Below are positions 1 through 10,904 of a stretch of DNA of 64,000 nucleotides, piece after piece. Each line of letters opens with the position of its first letter. Positions within the stretch are counted from its first letter, which is position 1. The position numbers were made by a program, and so were the translations under genes. The stretch is from Bedellia somnulentella (taxonomy: Eukaryota; Arthropoda; Insecta; Lepidoptera; Bedelliidae), in assembly GCA_963576735.1 (NCBI GenBank), contig OY755170.1, positions 27,326,875-27,390,874 on the forward strand, given 5' to 3'. The notes under the pieces were generated by a model. It was not told the origin of the DNA. It worked only from the letters and a program-made list of their open reading frames with translations, and ran no database searches.

Positions 1-83
1 ATAATCATAATATTATTATTATTAGAGCTGCTTAGAATAATCTAAGCAGCTCTTTAATCCTATTCCAGTAAAATACTCACATC
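1..83. other. intron sequence with a perfect hairpin
   Basis: This is the intron downstream (gene sense) of the PRP4-like exon, running off the window edge. Positions 24-36 and 41-53 form a perfect 13-bp stem around a 4-base ATAA loop. The stem could be a remnant of a palindromic element or an RNA hairpin in the intron; nothing else is recognisable. Confidence 0.5.
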
Positions 84-368
84 AACACTATTAAAGTTAT
101 CCTGTTCGGCGAACATATCCCAATCGCCAGTTCTCTTATCATTGTTAGCATCCTGAGGTATATCTTCATCGCCCTTGCCCTTTCCGTGTCGACCTTCATC
201 TTTACTCTTATCTGGGACCAATTCTTTACTTTTCTCTGGCACCAATTTCTTAGTTTGGTCTACTGGTCTTTCAATTGGCTTGATATCGAGAACAGGGGTT
301 GTAGATGGGGAGGTTCCGTGAGTTTGCGTATCTTTCTTTTCGTTGTTTTCTTTTGAGGCTGACAGTTT
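84..368 (-). CDS. PRP4-kinase-like (PRPF4B) gene, downstream exon in window
   Basis: This 95-codon exon is read on the minus strand. The acceptor TATTTCCAG lies at 369-377 and the donor GTGAGT at 78-83, both phase 0, so it joins in frame to the exon at 1727-1867. The product is hydrophilic and charged, with repeated KSKELVPDKSK-type lysine/proline stretches, and ends in GDWDMFAEQDNFNSVD. In PRPF4B, the spliceosome-associated dual-specificity kinase, a comparable DMF.E.D.F motif sits shortly before the kinase domain; that comparison is from memory and is the main basis for the name. The kinase domain itself would lie beyond the left edge. An open frame continues from the exon into the upstream intron and a T repeat, but that extension is not exonic. 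The coding call is firm; the family call is moderate. Confidence 0.6.
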
Positions 369-414
369 CTGGAAATAAAGGGGGAGTAAGGTACGTACAA
401 ATGAGACGTGAAAT

Positions 415-659
415 AAATACATACATATACTCACGGCTATGAATCCCTTAACGGGGTAGCCAGAGCTTTGGAATGAGAAATTCCTCAGCCACTTTTGGAA
501 GTTGATTGGGGAAAAGATGGTAGTAATAAATGTTTTTGGTGACGGGTCTCCAACCACATCGCCCAATCACTTAAAAAGCCCCTATACCCTTAGTCGCCTC
601 TTACGATCACCCACGGGTAGAAATGGGGTAGTGTTATTCTAAGCCGACACTACACAGCA
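415..659 (-). repeat. T element
   Basis: This is a full-length copy. Its head (GTGTAGTGTCGG on the minus strand) is at 659 and its TATG-type tail at about 415. In gene sense the tail ends only about 45 bp upstream of the 3' splice site at 369, so the element sits next to the branch-point and polypyrimidine region. Confidence 0.85.
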
Positions 660-1504
660 ACAGCACAGCAGTGAAATAAATGTTTATGGATATTGTGTAC
701 AGACCAAATTAGCTATGTATTTAATACGATAGTGACTTGGGTTATGGCATAGCTTAGCGATTGTGATAGTATACTTATATAATACATATAAAAATAGCAT
801 TGTGGAAACAGCAAAGATATACTGGCCAGTTCACCCTGCTGTGTACCAACTTATAATTTGTATCTATGCTTAACTCGAAAAACATTTACACTCCGCGATG
901 TAGGAATATGAGTGAGACACTGCTATGTGCCAGTGAGTCCGCAGTAGTGTGCGCTCTAACATGACTCCCACTGTACTCCCCTCCTAGTCGATACGACGAT
1001 ATCAAAGCTAGGAGATACCTATTACCAATTACCAAATTCAGTGTGAATAGTGAATAAATAATACTAAGTAGACATAAATTTAATACAATAGTGTGGGATG
1101 TAATTAAATAAATATGATTATTTATGCGTACACACCACAGCATTTACAAAGAAACAAGCATGTATGATCGTTATATAAATGTGACCATTCGGGTACAGAA
1201 TCTGCGACACCAAGAGACAGATTTTTAGATACAAAATATAGAGCTATAGAACTATAGAGACGCATTGTAGCTCACATTTTGTAATTTAAAGTGTGGTGTG
1301 GGTCTTAAAATAAAAGTTGTTTATCGGTTATCGGATAATAAAGGAACATAAACGATAAAGTTACCCAAAATACGCCCTGTTAAATTCATTTATCGGTTTT
1401 TACGAGAAAACAGACACTTCTTAAGTATTTAAGGCTCCAGTAATAATTTTGATATAAAAAGATACTATGATACGATTTACAAAAATTACACTAATCCCAA
1501 AAAC

Positions 1505-1712
1505 ATATATCTCACTGCACTAAATCCCTAGAAGGGGTAGCCAGAGCTTCGGTATAATTAAATTCTCCCGCCACTTTTGAAAATTTAGTGGGGAAAAAAT
1601 CAACCTCCTAGCGCATCGTCCAAAAATTACTTAAAAAGCCCCAATACCCTTAGTCGCCTCTTACGAACACCCACTGGAAGAAATAGGATAGTGCTATTCT
1701 AAGAAGCCACTA
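1505..1712 (-). repeat. T element, diverged
   Basis: The T body is recognisable (GGCTACCCCTTCTAGGGATT, GTGTTCGTAAGAGGCGACTA) but the head is decayed. The tail is replaced by AGTGAGATATATG. It starts about 15 bp inside the 5' splice site of the PRP4-like exon at 1727. Confidence 0.75.
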
Positions 1713-1726
1713 TTATTTTTCCTCAC

Positions 1727-1867
1727 CTTCATCAGCTCCTCGCGCTGCTGCCGCCTCCGCTCGATGATCTGCTCCTCAGTCTCCTCTTCATCCTCAGAAT
1801 CCACCGAGATGTTCAGCTCACCGTCGCTCGAACTCTCCACTATTTGCGTTACTTCCGTGTTGGAACT
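1727..1867 (-). CDS. PRP4-kinase-like (PRPF4B) gene, upstream exon in window
   Basis: This exon has 47 codons, with acceptor TTTGTTCAG just upstream and donor ATGAAG|GTGAGG downstream. Both junctions are phase 0, matching the next exon. The product is a short polar stretch, an acidic run (SVDSEDEEETEE) and then a basic helix (QIIERRRQQREELMK). The acidic tract followed by an IIERRR..REEL helix resembles the conserved EE.LIEERRRRR segment of PRPF4B/PRP4K proteins, known from memory of the family. High GC and a strong codon signal contrast with the AT-rich flanks. Exons encoding the N-terminus should lie at higher coordinates; I found none convincing. Other acidic/basic nuclear proteins cannot be excluded. 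Confidence 0.6.
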
Positions 1868-1895
1868 CTGAACAAAGAACACGAATATAAGAACA

Positions 1896-2144
1896 TATGC
1901 ATACATACATATACTCACGGCTATAAATCCCTTAAGAGGGTAGCCAGAGCTAGGGAATTATCTATTCCTTAGCCACTTTTGGAAGTTGCGTGGGGAAAAG
2001 ATGGTGAAATAAGGGTTGTTGGTGATGGGTCTCCAACCGCATCGCCCAAAAAGCCCTTAAAAGCCCCAATACCGTTAGTCGCCTCTTACGTTCACCCATC
2101 GGAAGAAATGGGGTAGTGCTATTTTAAGCCGACACTACGCAGCT
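1896..2144 (-). repeat. T element
   Basis: This is a full-length copy with a TATGTATGTATG tail. In gene sense its tail ends about 25 bp upstream of the acceptor of the exon at 1727-1867, repeating the arrangement seen at the other exon. Confidence 0.85.
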
Positions 2145-4050
2145 TAAAAGAAATAAAAAGTCATAAAATTGGTTGGTGTTGTCTTTTAGTTATAGTGATG
2201 TTTCGAACGCGATATGTATCATGTATAATTATACCTACTCGTATACAGGATATCAAACTTTTTCACGATCAAACCGACAATTCTTATTTGAATTTTAAAT
2301 ACGCCCCAGATTCGTTTTTTGCGAGGCCAGGCAGGCAAGGAATTAAGGTGCAATAACCGTTTAAATAGAGGACACATCTAAAACAACCAGAGATTGTAGC
2401 CTAAAGGCTATTGGCTATTTTACTCTAAAGGGTAAAAGGTATTTAAAAATGAGAAGTAATTACTGTGTATGCCATTTAAAAATTAGGTTTAAAAAAAATA
2501 GAAATAACCGCTAATAAATCATGTGGTCAGCATACAAAGATTTTGTTAGCAATAAATCATGACAATGGTCTGTAATTTAAACACAAACTGGTAGCGAGTT
2601 TTATTTTGTATCTGCAAAATAAACAGTCACTCCGCAGAATAATTACTTGGGCAGCAAGATTGTACATTAGGTCAGCAGAGAAATCATTTCTACACGCAAC
2701 TTATTTGACTGTATAGCATATTTTAAATTTGGATGGCAATTTAAATAACTGTTTTGCGTATTTATTGAAAAATAATTTATAAAATAACTACTAATTGTGA
2801 AGTTTTCGACGACAGTAAGAAAATTATAATGATTTCAAGAAACAAAATTTCAGTAAGTGGCTTGTCTCACTGCCAATTGAAACAACGGAATGAAGATAGG
2901 GAATATGTGACTGCCCAGCTTTTTTTAATTTCTACGTATGTAAACACCTGATTGTCTTAGCGATCCGCTTAAAGCATGCCTCCAATTGACGCAAAGAATA
3001 TTCCCATAGGGGAAAAGAGGAAACGTGGCCGGCCTTCAAAATCAAAACGAGCATTAATTATACAATAAATAAAAAAAAAGTTACTGTTTCTTGAATATAA
3101 TAATAATAAAACTAAAACGGCTTCTTTATTATTTCATCAAAATATCTCTGCTATAATACTAAAAGTAACCTACTTACTGAGACAGAATGAATAAATGAAT
3201 CATCAGTAAGTGATGCGCCCATTTAGTGCTTTTTGCTAGACTAATTTAAGCGGCACTAAACTGATTTTTTTGCTTATTCTCTGAGTGCTTACCAAAATTA
3301 AATTAACTGCTGTTCACTCATTGCAGCTTTGATATATACACAGCTGTACAAAAAAAAATACTGCTGTTCAGAATGATATATATTGCAGACTGATTTATTA
3401 ATATTTGCTGAACACAAGTTGCTGTCCAACTATCAATTTTAGCTTACCAATTAAATATTTCTGCTCACAAATTTGCCAATACTTTGCTAACCGTTTAAAT
3501 AACACCCTTTAAAAATCAATAACATCGTCTGAAACAAACTGATGGATCTTTCAAATAAATAGCACGCCCGGCAAACTCTGCTACGAACCAGACGCTTAAT
3601 TTTATTCGCAATTTAATTAACATCATCAAACAATAAAATGCATTATATTGAATCAACAGTTTGTCCTGATCAAACAAACGTAAATACAAGAGAAACTATT
3701 CTGTGAAAGTATTTGATTAACTTGTCAGTAATTAATATCAAAGTTTTGTAATGCAACAAGTCAATAGTGTCAGTGATGCTTTGTCACACATTGTAAATGT
3801 AGCATATTAATATTTTCAGTACCATTTTGATATTGAAACATCAAGCCTTTTTATTTTAGCAGTAAAGTGGTATTCAATCACAGTACTATACATCACAAAT
3901 ATATAAAACTTATACAGATAAAAAAACCTTAACATATTTTTTTATTTTAAAGGAATCGTTGTAAACACGTCTATCGTTTCTAGCTTGAAATCCGAGAAAG
4001 CACATAGCTGACACCAGTAAGGTGTTAAGAAGCAAGGAAAGACAAATTTC
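2145..4050. other. AT-rich stretch without recognised genes
   Basis: Apart from the 30-codon AT-hook frame at 2976, I see no coding exon, RNA gene or repeat family here. It may hold introns of the PRP4-like gene, whose 5' exons are not identified. Confidence 0.4.
2976..3068 (+). pseudogene. short AT-hook frame, possible transposon remnant
   Basis: This is a 30-codon frame, MPPIDAKNIPIGEKRKRGRP followed by SKSKRALIIQ and a stop. The KRKRGRPSK core is an AT-hook type minor-groove DNA-binding motif. A stop lies two codons upstream of the ATG, so no longer frame joins it. Short tails of the form IP.G.KRGRP.K...AL occur at the C-terminus of some transposon-encoded proteins, so I read it as a possible 3' remnant rather than a gene. 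Confidence 0.3.
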
Positions 4051-4066
4051 GCAACAGTGGTTACTT

Positions 4067-4139
4067 GGCACCATAGCTCAGGTGGCAGAGCGACCGGGGC
4101 GTAGACCGGGAAGTCACGGGTTCAAGTCCTGCTGGAGTC
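4067..4139 (+). repeat. tRNA-like SINE head (S1-related, diverged)
   Basis: It has a box A-like TAGCTCAGGTGG, a box B-like GGTTCAAGTCC, a D-arm GCTC/GAGC pair and near-pairing acceptor ends GGCACCA/TGGAGTC. The anticodon stem is mispaired and a TTTTTTTCTTTCC tail follows, as in S1 copies. A fragment of the same subfamily lies inverted at about 29085-29115. Confidence 0.6.
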
Positions 4140-4310
4140 CATTTTTTTCTTTCCTTGATTGATTAGCACACACTAAAGTTTTTCGCAGAAATAACTCATC
4201 ATATAAATGATCTGCAGTGGAGAGGAGAATTTTCAAATTGGCATACATTAAACGCTAAACTAAATAAAGCATCGATATAGCTTGGAGAAACAATGTACTT
4301 ACAAATTACG

Positions 4311-4520
4311 TGATTGACTTTAGACGGAGGACACACCTGGGCCAAATAGAGAGTGTGCTCAAAAAGGCCGGCATCCGAAGTATGAAGAATAAAAGAGCAT
4401 GTATGAAAGATTGATGGATGTAAACGAAGCCAGAGAGGTTTGTCAGGATCGTAAAAAGTGGCGATCAATAGTCTCTGCCCACCCCAATGTGAAATATTGG
4501 CGTGAGTATATGTATGTATG
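4311..4520 (+). pseudogene. L (RTE-like LINE) 3' end
   Basis: Broken frames read like the extreme C-terminus of an endonuclease/reverse-transcriptase polyprotein: RTHLGQIESVLKKAGI, then MKNKRACMK, then VNEAREVCQDRKKWRSIVSA. The 3' end is GGCGTGAGTATATGTATG. It is frameshifted and 5' truncated. Confidence 0.7.
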
Positions 4521-5470
4521 TATGACTTTAGATGACACATATGAGATGACCAAATTCACAACCCTTCAATGAGTATACAACACCAGCGTTCTGTTCAATG
4601 AGTTTACAACGCAAGTCGTTCATAATAACCAACTGCAAACAAGCGATTAAAAGTATGCCATAACAGGAGCTTTATGAATAGAGCACGTAATAAATGTAAC
4701 ATTTAATTGTAAATAGTTTTACAGCCTTGCCAAGCTCAAACATGAAGACTGATGCGAATTTAATTAACGCTACCTCCTATTGTACAGCATTCTTGCAGCA
4801 AAATAATCAAAAATAATGACTACCAGGAATCCGAGAATGATTTTTCAGGAAATGGGTTTTCAAAAGACTCATTTAATTTATTGAATAAACAATGAAATGT
4901 GTGCTCTTTTATACAAACCACGAGAATACATTTGCAGTAAATTGGACTGATAAAGTGCAGCGGTGGAGGTGAGACCATTTCAACGTAATCACGTTAAATA
5001 TAGAGTCTAAAAGTCACCTAGTTGTTCGTAGGGGTACGAGTAGGAACTTGATTCTTTTAAACAGAGCTTTAAATTGAGTTTTGAATGTGACTCACCTATA
5101 CCACTATAATAGATTGAGTAATATAAACATTTAAAGAATATAGAGGTCCGTTTTATTTGAGGTTTATTAATTCAATGGCAAAACTGATATTTCTCTTAGT
5201 AACTATACGTTACGAAACATCTCCCTATGCCATATTTAAGAGCATTAGAATCAACAATACCTCAGCCCTATATGAGAATTACAACGGGGAAACTAGATCG
5301 TTGGAAAACCGAGCATATAAACCGAGCGGTTTCTAGGTAGCAAATGAAACAATAGTATTTCTCTACGTATTTAAAGCTCCTTGTGTACAGTGTATCTCGA
5401 AATGTAAATGCATATCGAACTATATCACTAACGCATCATTCATCTACATCGAGTTTACACAGGAATTTCG
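4521..5470. other. no gene recognised
   Basis: AT-rich single-copy-looking sequence with no coding or repeat signal I can support. Confidence 0.4.
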
Positions 5471-5740
5471 AATCTCAGGTAACTAATTGTATGAACGAGC
5501 TCTTAGTTATCGAAGCATTTCATGGAATTAACAGAAATAGGATATACGCTTTGCAATTACATTGAATATGCCCGAAGCGCTGGAAACGATACTCCAACTA
5601 ATAGTTAAACTCAAACATTCATGCCGTTTGATACTGACGGCCCAAAGGGGTATCTATGCTTTTCATGGAATCAGCGGAAATAGGATTTACGCTTAGCAAT
5701 TGCATCTTATATGTCTGAAGCTTTGGCTCAATACTCAAAC
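5470..5740 (+). repeat. diverged tandem duplication (about 140 bp, two units)
   Basis: Two blocks sharing TCATGGAAT, GAAATAGGAT, TACGCTT and GCAATT start near 5519 and 5658. They differ by scattered substitutions. The short frames across them are not convincing genes. Confidence 0.5.
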
Positions 5741-5865
5741 ACGAATTCAAACTCAAACGTTCATGCGCTATATTGGCGAAGGGGTGGTATATATAATAAT
5801 ACTTGTGAACATCACGGGTCAATGATGTTACTTAGTGAAGAGTACCCACAATACTTTATACACAA
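5740..5865 (-). repeat. S3 SINE fragment, decayed
   Basis: It resembles the S3 3' half: the AAACGTTCATGC start, GAACATCACG and GAGTACCCACAAT occur in S3 order. Confidence 0.4.
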
Positions 5866-5935
5866 ATCATGGATATATTCAGGGAAATATATCTTAAAAG
5901 AAGGTAGATACTGCTTTAGTATTAAAAAGTACTTA

Positions 5936-6100
5936 GCCAGTGTTGGAAGTTAAGTGGATAAACTTACTTATAAAGGATGGTTTTGTGATGGATCTCATGA
6001 TGGAGACATCGCCCAAAAATCACTTAAAAAGCCCCTTAGTCACCTCGTACGACCCCCAGTCAAAGTTGGTTAATATTATTTGAGCCTACAATACACAGCC
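5936..6100 (-). repeat. T element, internally deleted
   Basis: It keeps the GGCGATG.. / GGTTTTTGGGC / GTGTAGT parts of T (minus strand) but lacks the 3' end. It abuts the decayed S3 fragment. Confidence 0.6.
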
Positions 6101-6389
6101 CGTAGTTATAAACCTCACATATGACTTTAGATAGACTGAGAGATTTACATAGAAGTACATGCGTCTAAAATCTAAACGCCATCACGGCTGCCATATAACA
6201 ATGTAACCAGTCGATTCGGTATAAAGTTACGATTTTAGATACAAATTATCCGATATTAATCCCTGTTACGTATCTGTGTATCGAACGTGCAAGCTGCAAA
6301 CCTCGTTATTTATCTTAATCAATCAGTGTGCAAATAACTACTGTTTCAGTTACTTGACTCTTGATATCGTATCTATAGTTAACAATCTC

Positions 6390-6500
6390 GAAACTCAAAT
6401 CCAAACGATTATGCCGAAATGTTGACAGAGGTACTAATACTTCGGAACATCACGTAACATTGTTGTCACCTGGTAGCCTCAGATTACCCACAATATAAAA
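6390..6500 (-). repeat. S3 SINE 3' fragment
   Basis: It matches the S3 tail region (GACAGAGGTACTAATACTTC, CATCACGT, TTGTCACCTGGT) with several substitutions. Confidence 0.55.
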
Positions 6501-6639
6501 CGTTTTTTCAGTTATATGACAGTGTAAAATAAGTAGAAAAAAAAGTTTTTTTTGGGCTCATAAAGAAGTAGATTAAAGTAAATTGGTAAAGGATGTTAAT
6601 TAGAGTAATTGTGGCTGATAATATTATTAGAGTACTACC

Positions 6640-6800
6640 ACAACGGAGGACACGTTTAAATAAAAAAAGAGAATGTGATCAAAAATTGATGAAAGTTGAC
6701 GAAGATCGAGAGGTTTACCAAGATCGTACAAAGTGGCGATCGATAGTCTCTGCCTACCCCAATGGGAGCTAAAGGCGTGTTATATGTATGAATGTATGTA
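6640..6800 (+). pseudogene. L (RTE-like LINE) 3' end
   Basis: Remnants of VDEDREVYQDRTKWRSIVSAYP in broken frames are followed by AAAGGCGTGTTATATGTATG. It is decayed and 5' truncated. Confidence 0.65.
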
Positions 6801-7595
6801 ATTTTAGGTCATAATAACTGGTTAACATAAAAATGGTTTTAATTAAATGAACGAATGCTGTAGAAAAGATGTATTACCGAATAGCTTTGGAGACATGTCG
6901 CTAATAAATGAAACTATTTAATTTCAAACAGTTTTACTGCTTCATCTCTGTGTAATAATGGCTGTTATGATGGCTATTAAGCCATAGGTAATTACATCTA
7001 CGTATGTCTTAAAAATTGCTAGATTTAATGTAACCCTTGATTGCTTAGTGAGAGAGTCATGCTAGAGTCAACGATTCAGACCCTGAAACGGGTCCACAGC
7101 TCTACCGTATTGAACAATAAACACATGATGTTCCTAAGAATAATCTGTTACCCTTTCGAGACTATAAAGCTTTAAATTCAAATTCTTTATTTGCATTCCA
7201 CATGTCATGTGATATGATTTAATACATTGGTTTTTTGTTTTGTTGTGACATTATTATAAAGTAAAGTCAACATCCAGTGAGAGTAGAAAATATAACGAGC
7301 TATGTGTACAATTGAAGAAAATAACTTATAAAGTCACAATTTCACTTCATCGGAGCTTTCACATGACTTAATAATTCGTTTTCAGTTGAAAGCACAGGGG
7401 GCCTACTCTCCGAGGCGATAACGATAGTTTTATCCGTGTCACGCCCAACTCCTTGTATAATATGTTCGTGTCTCAATCTATGCCTCCAATTTACAAACGA
7501 AGGTAGTTAAAAAGATAAAAATCATTTATTTTGAAATAAAAAGAATATTTTTTTGTTTTTTGAATGCCACAAAAAACTTACGTATTTGTTTAATC
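6800..7595. other. no gene recognised
   Basis: AT-rich, with no supported features. Confidence 0.4.
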
Positions 7596-7689
7596 TTACT
7601 CTACTTCGGATTCGGAAGGTGTACTGATGTGGGAAAAACTCGTACGAAACTTATCAACACACATCTTACTCATACTACAATGTTGGTGT

Positions 7690-7883
7690 ATGTCTGGAAA
7701 TACCATGAATACACCCCTGGTAACACCAAGCAGTTTTATCTTTAAACTGTCATTAGCTTTTAAATGAAGACTGCGTTTTATTATAACTTTAAATTTCTTT
7801 TCTGTTACATTCAGAAAGTAATCAGGTATTTCATTGTAAAATTTAACACATAACCTCATAAAAGATGTAGTTATTTTTGACAA
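7690..7883 (-). pseudogene. Jockey/CR1-like LINE C-terminal remnant
   Basis: The minus-strand frame reads SFMRLCVKFYNEIPDYFLNV then EKKFKVIIKRSL. This matches the typical end of Jockey/CR1-like reverse-transcriptase polyproteins (S....V..YN.IP......FK...K..L). No reverse-transcriptase core is nearby, so it is an isolated remnant. Confidence 0.45.
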
Positions 7884-8525
7884 TCTATATTTTTCAAAAT
7901 CTTATTCTTGTAATTTTAAAAGTCTTGTACAATAGTCCGTTTAGTATCATGACTCTTACTTCAAGATAATGCCAAAGATAAACGACTGCGGTATCATTGA
8001 ATTTGTCGATTATCACCATGAAAATACTTGTTTAATGCAACCCAAAGAGTAGGCAACATACATCGATGTTAGAAGGAGAGATGCGCCCCTGCTCACATGA
8101 CGCTAGTTGCAAGATTATGGCAACCAAAGCCATAAGTTTGTTTAAGTTTTGACAGTGACAGGATAATCGTGCAACTAGCGACGCAATCGATACAGATAGT
8201 CGCAAAATATCTGAAATCTGGGGAAGGACAAAACTATCGCTGTCGTGTAATCGAGTAGACCCCCCTGCTCTCATATGCTTGTAAAGCAACCGTAATTACA
8301 TGACAAGTCAATATTTCTTAGCTTTTAGATACTGTACACCAGCTAAATTGAACTTGCGTTATTAATACTATTATGGTATGCTAAGACTATTAATTGCCAC
8401 TTTATACCAACCTGGTTGCCCAATATTATTATTTTCATGTAATATGTTTTGTTTGCATCTATTAACCATATTCTACAGACACACTTTTATAGAACAATAG
8501 AACATTTGCAACGCAGTTTGTACTC
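7884..8525. other. no gene recognised
   Basis: No coding exon, RNA or named repeat found. A minus-strand frame at 8032-8289 has no recognisable motif. Confidence 0.35.
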
Positions 8526-8534
8526 TCGATAATA

Positions 8535-9030
8535 ATAAAAAATATATACGGACATATTATACACAGATCAAGTCAGCCCCAAAATAAATAAGACTTTTAT
8601 TATGGGATACTAACTCAACGATATATTTAATCCTATTAATATTATAAATGTGAAAGTTTAGATGTTTTTGTATTTGTGGTAAAAAGGCTTCTCAATTACA
8701 GAATGTATATGAATGAAATTTAGCAGAATGCAGCAGAAACACCCAAATTATAACAAAGGATACTTTTATACCGGAACAATTTGAACAATAAAATATTGAC
8801 GCCTGATTTAACCCAGGGTACCGGAAAAAAAGCCTTAAGTTTGGCATAAGCAAATTTACAGTACGAAGTCTGACGGGCCAGCTAGTATTCTATAATACAC
8901 ATATAAATAACACCCAAGACTAAGAAACAACCATTTATGCTCATCACATAAATATTGCCCTCAGCGGGGATCGAACCCGCAACCTCCGGACCGAAGCTAG
9001 TCACCTATCCATTCGGCCACAGCTGTCGTC
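8535..9030 (-). repeat. S2 SINE interrupted by a Helitron
   Basis: On the minus strand the tRNA-like head spans 9029-8956, with box A-like TGGCCGAATGG and box B GGTTCGATCCC. It continues into the S2 body (TTAGTCTTGGGTGTTATTTA) and the distal part ending near 8540. The body is split by the 255-bp Helitron at 8631-8885. The SINE is about 245 bp without the insert, by comparison with the copy at 35031. Confidence 0.8.
8631..8885 (+). mobile_element. non-autonomous Helitron
   Basis: It begins TCCTATTAATATTATAAATG after an A and ends GGGCCAGCTAG before a T. These are the TC...CTAG ends with A|T insertion of Helitrons, and the 5' end is a form widespread in Lepidoptera. It has no coding capacity. 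The intact S2 copy near 21790 supplies the empty site, confirming both borders. Confidence 0.8.
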
Positions 9031-9735
9031 ATGTTTTCATGTTATTTTTTATTTGATTGAAATGTATCCACTTTCCAAAAAAATTTGTATAAATCGCATA
9101 TGAGGGTTTGTGCTGCCTTGAACAAACTCAATTTATTTGATTTTGATTGGTTTTTAAAGCTCGATTTAATATTTCTACTGATACACGGGTCCATACAAAA
9201 TCTAACCAAATATTGTGCCCTCGATACCTCGTGATAATTATGTTACGTAAAAACAATAATTTACAATAAATATATGAAAAACCGATTTTATGTGCGAACA
9301 GCGTTGGTAATAAACATATGAATGATATATTATTTATTCTCAATAAAATATATAATATTTTGCCGCATACATAAAATAAGTCATATTACCATAAAATAAG
9401 TTATATACCTTGTCAAAATTATTTTTACATTGTTTATAACTTATACATACACACAAAAATACAATTTAGAAAATGTTGATGCTGTTGTAATGTTGAAACA
9501 GTAAGAGAAGAAAGAAAAAAGTGTCATCAATGGGCAAAGTGCGAGTCAGGCTTTTGTAATAAATAGTAAGTAAAGATAAATGAAGAGATACATCTAGAGT
9601 AGCGAAATTTTTATCCTAATCAAAACGGCAATCAAAAATTTTTTCAGTATTCGTATTAAATAAAGAATTAAGTTAACAGTTTTGTAAACTTTGCTATATG
9701 TAACAAAATGCTGACTTTAGTAATAAATAAAGAAT
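9030..9735. other. AT-rich stretch, no gene recognised
   Basis: Nothing supported. The sequence becomes poly-AAATAAA-rich towards the S1 tail that follows. Confidence 0.35.
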
Positions 9736-9998
9736 AAATAAAGGAAAGAAAGATTTCGACACAGGCGGGAATCGAACCCACGACCTCGGGTATACGCCCC
9801 GACGCTCTGCCCATTGAGCCACCGTGTCAATGGCTGCCAGCGCGAAATTCTTCTATCCTTTATTTCTTTTACACGTTTAAGTAGTGTTTGCGTTTCCTAC
9901 CTCCGAATTTTTACTAATTCGGAGGTGGGAAATTAATTAATTAGTAATAATCCCCACATGAGGTTTTCATGAACAAAAAGATTTAAATTATGCTGACT
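9720..9998 (-). repeat. S1 SINE
   Basis: The tRNA-like head at 9828-9759 folds as a cloverleaf. The acceptor is GACACGG/CTGTGTC, the D arm GCTC/GAGC, the anticodon stem TCGGG/CCCGA and the T arm GTGGG/CCCGC around TTCGATT. The loop would place GTA (Tyr) as anticodon but has C instead of T at position 33. AT-rich flanks seen in the other S1 copies mark it as a repeat, not a gene. Confidence 0.75.
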
Positions 9999-9999
9999 G

Positions 10000-10420
10000 T
10001 AGGTTATAAAAAAAGTGCTTACGTTTTTATTCAGGTCTATAACATCATTATTATAAAAATGTGTGTTGTTTTTATTAGAGTGTTATTTGGTAATTTAAAT
10101 TAAATGTGATAAAACCATAGCCCACAACGCTGGCCTTTGAAGTAGCTGGGTCCGCAACCTTATCGAGCCATCTGAATATCGCATTTATTAATTAATTAAT
10201 AACCACCTATTGATTCAGTCTGTTATTGTAGCATCAGTAACAAACGAAATTTGTCAGTGTCTCAATATTTCATGCTACAGGACTGCAAAATATCAATCAC
10301 TCGTAATTATTATGTGAGTGTGCCAACCAGCATTCCAATGGAGCTTTTCTCATAGAAAACGAGGTTCTACCTGAAACACTGATCCTATATATTTAATAAT
10401 ATCGTCATAAATAAATTATC
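10000..10420. other. no gene recognised
   Basis: AT-rich, no supported feature. Confidence 0.35.
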
Positions 10421-10424
10421 GTTT

Positions 10425-10755
10425 CCCTGCTATTCGAACTTGCAACCTGTGCAATCAGAAGAAATTTCTAGGAAACCAATTCCAATTAAGGTTCCGTATT
10501 GTCCCAAGTTATTAAACAATGTATTTCCTCCATCACATTCTGGTATACGAACCAGCAACCTATAATAATTGTTGCGACAAAGACTGACGAAATTTCTAGG
10601 AACCAAATTCCAATTAAGGTACACTATTGTTGCAGAGGCAGGGTGTTTTCTTCATCAAATTCTGCAACAATCTTGCAACCTTTATGAAATTTCTTGGTAA
10701 CCAAATTGCAATTTAGGTAGAGTATTGTCGCTAGTTATTAAAGAAGATGTTTATA
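10425..10755 (+). repeat. three diverged tandem units (about 95-130 bp)
   Basis: GAAATTTCTAGGAAACCAA.. / ..TCCAATTAAGG blocks recur near 10460, 10590 and 10686 with similar spacers that include AGTTATTAAA. The ORFs in it are frame artefacts. Confidence 0.55.
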
Positions 10756-10904
10756 TTAAAGTATGTTACGTAGGAGAATTTCGAATGTCCATCCCTAATA
10801 CGGAACCTTTCAAGCGTGTGAAACAAGCTGTGCTTGATCGACTCGCCGCCGCCGCTGCCGTAGCGACGCAGCCTCCCGCAGGTGAAATATGAAATACAAA
10901 ATAC

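Larger units (their letters stand above)
369..1726 (-). other. intron of the PRP4-like gene
   Basis: The 1358-bp intron has GTGAGG at its 5' end and TTTCCAG at its 3' end in gene sense. It holds two T elements (415-659 and 1505-1712), both in the sense orientation of the gene. The remaining 850 bp or so is AT-rich with no recognisable feature. Confidence 0.6.

Noticed and set aside
369..566. N-terminal extension of the PRP4-like exon to an ATG at 566
   Set aside because: This part is a T element read through from the intron; the exon begins at the TTTCCAG acceptor.
5383..5953. Small genes around the duplicated block
   Set aside because: The frames coincide with a diverged tandem repeat and S3/T fragments and are not conserved between units.
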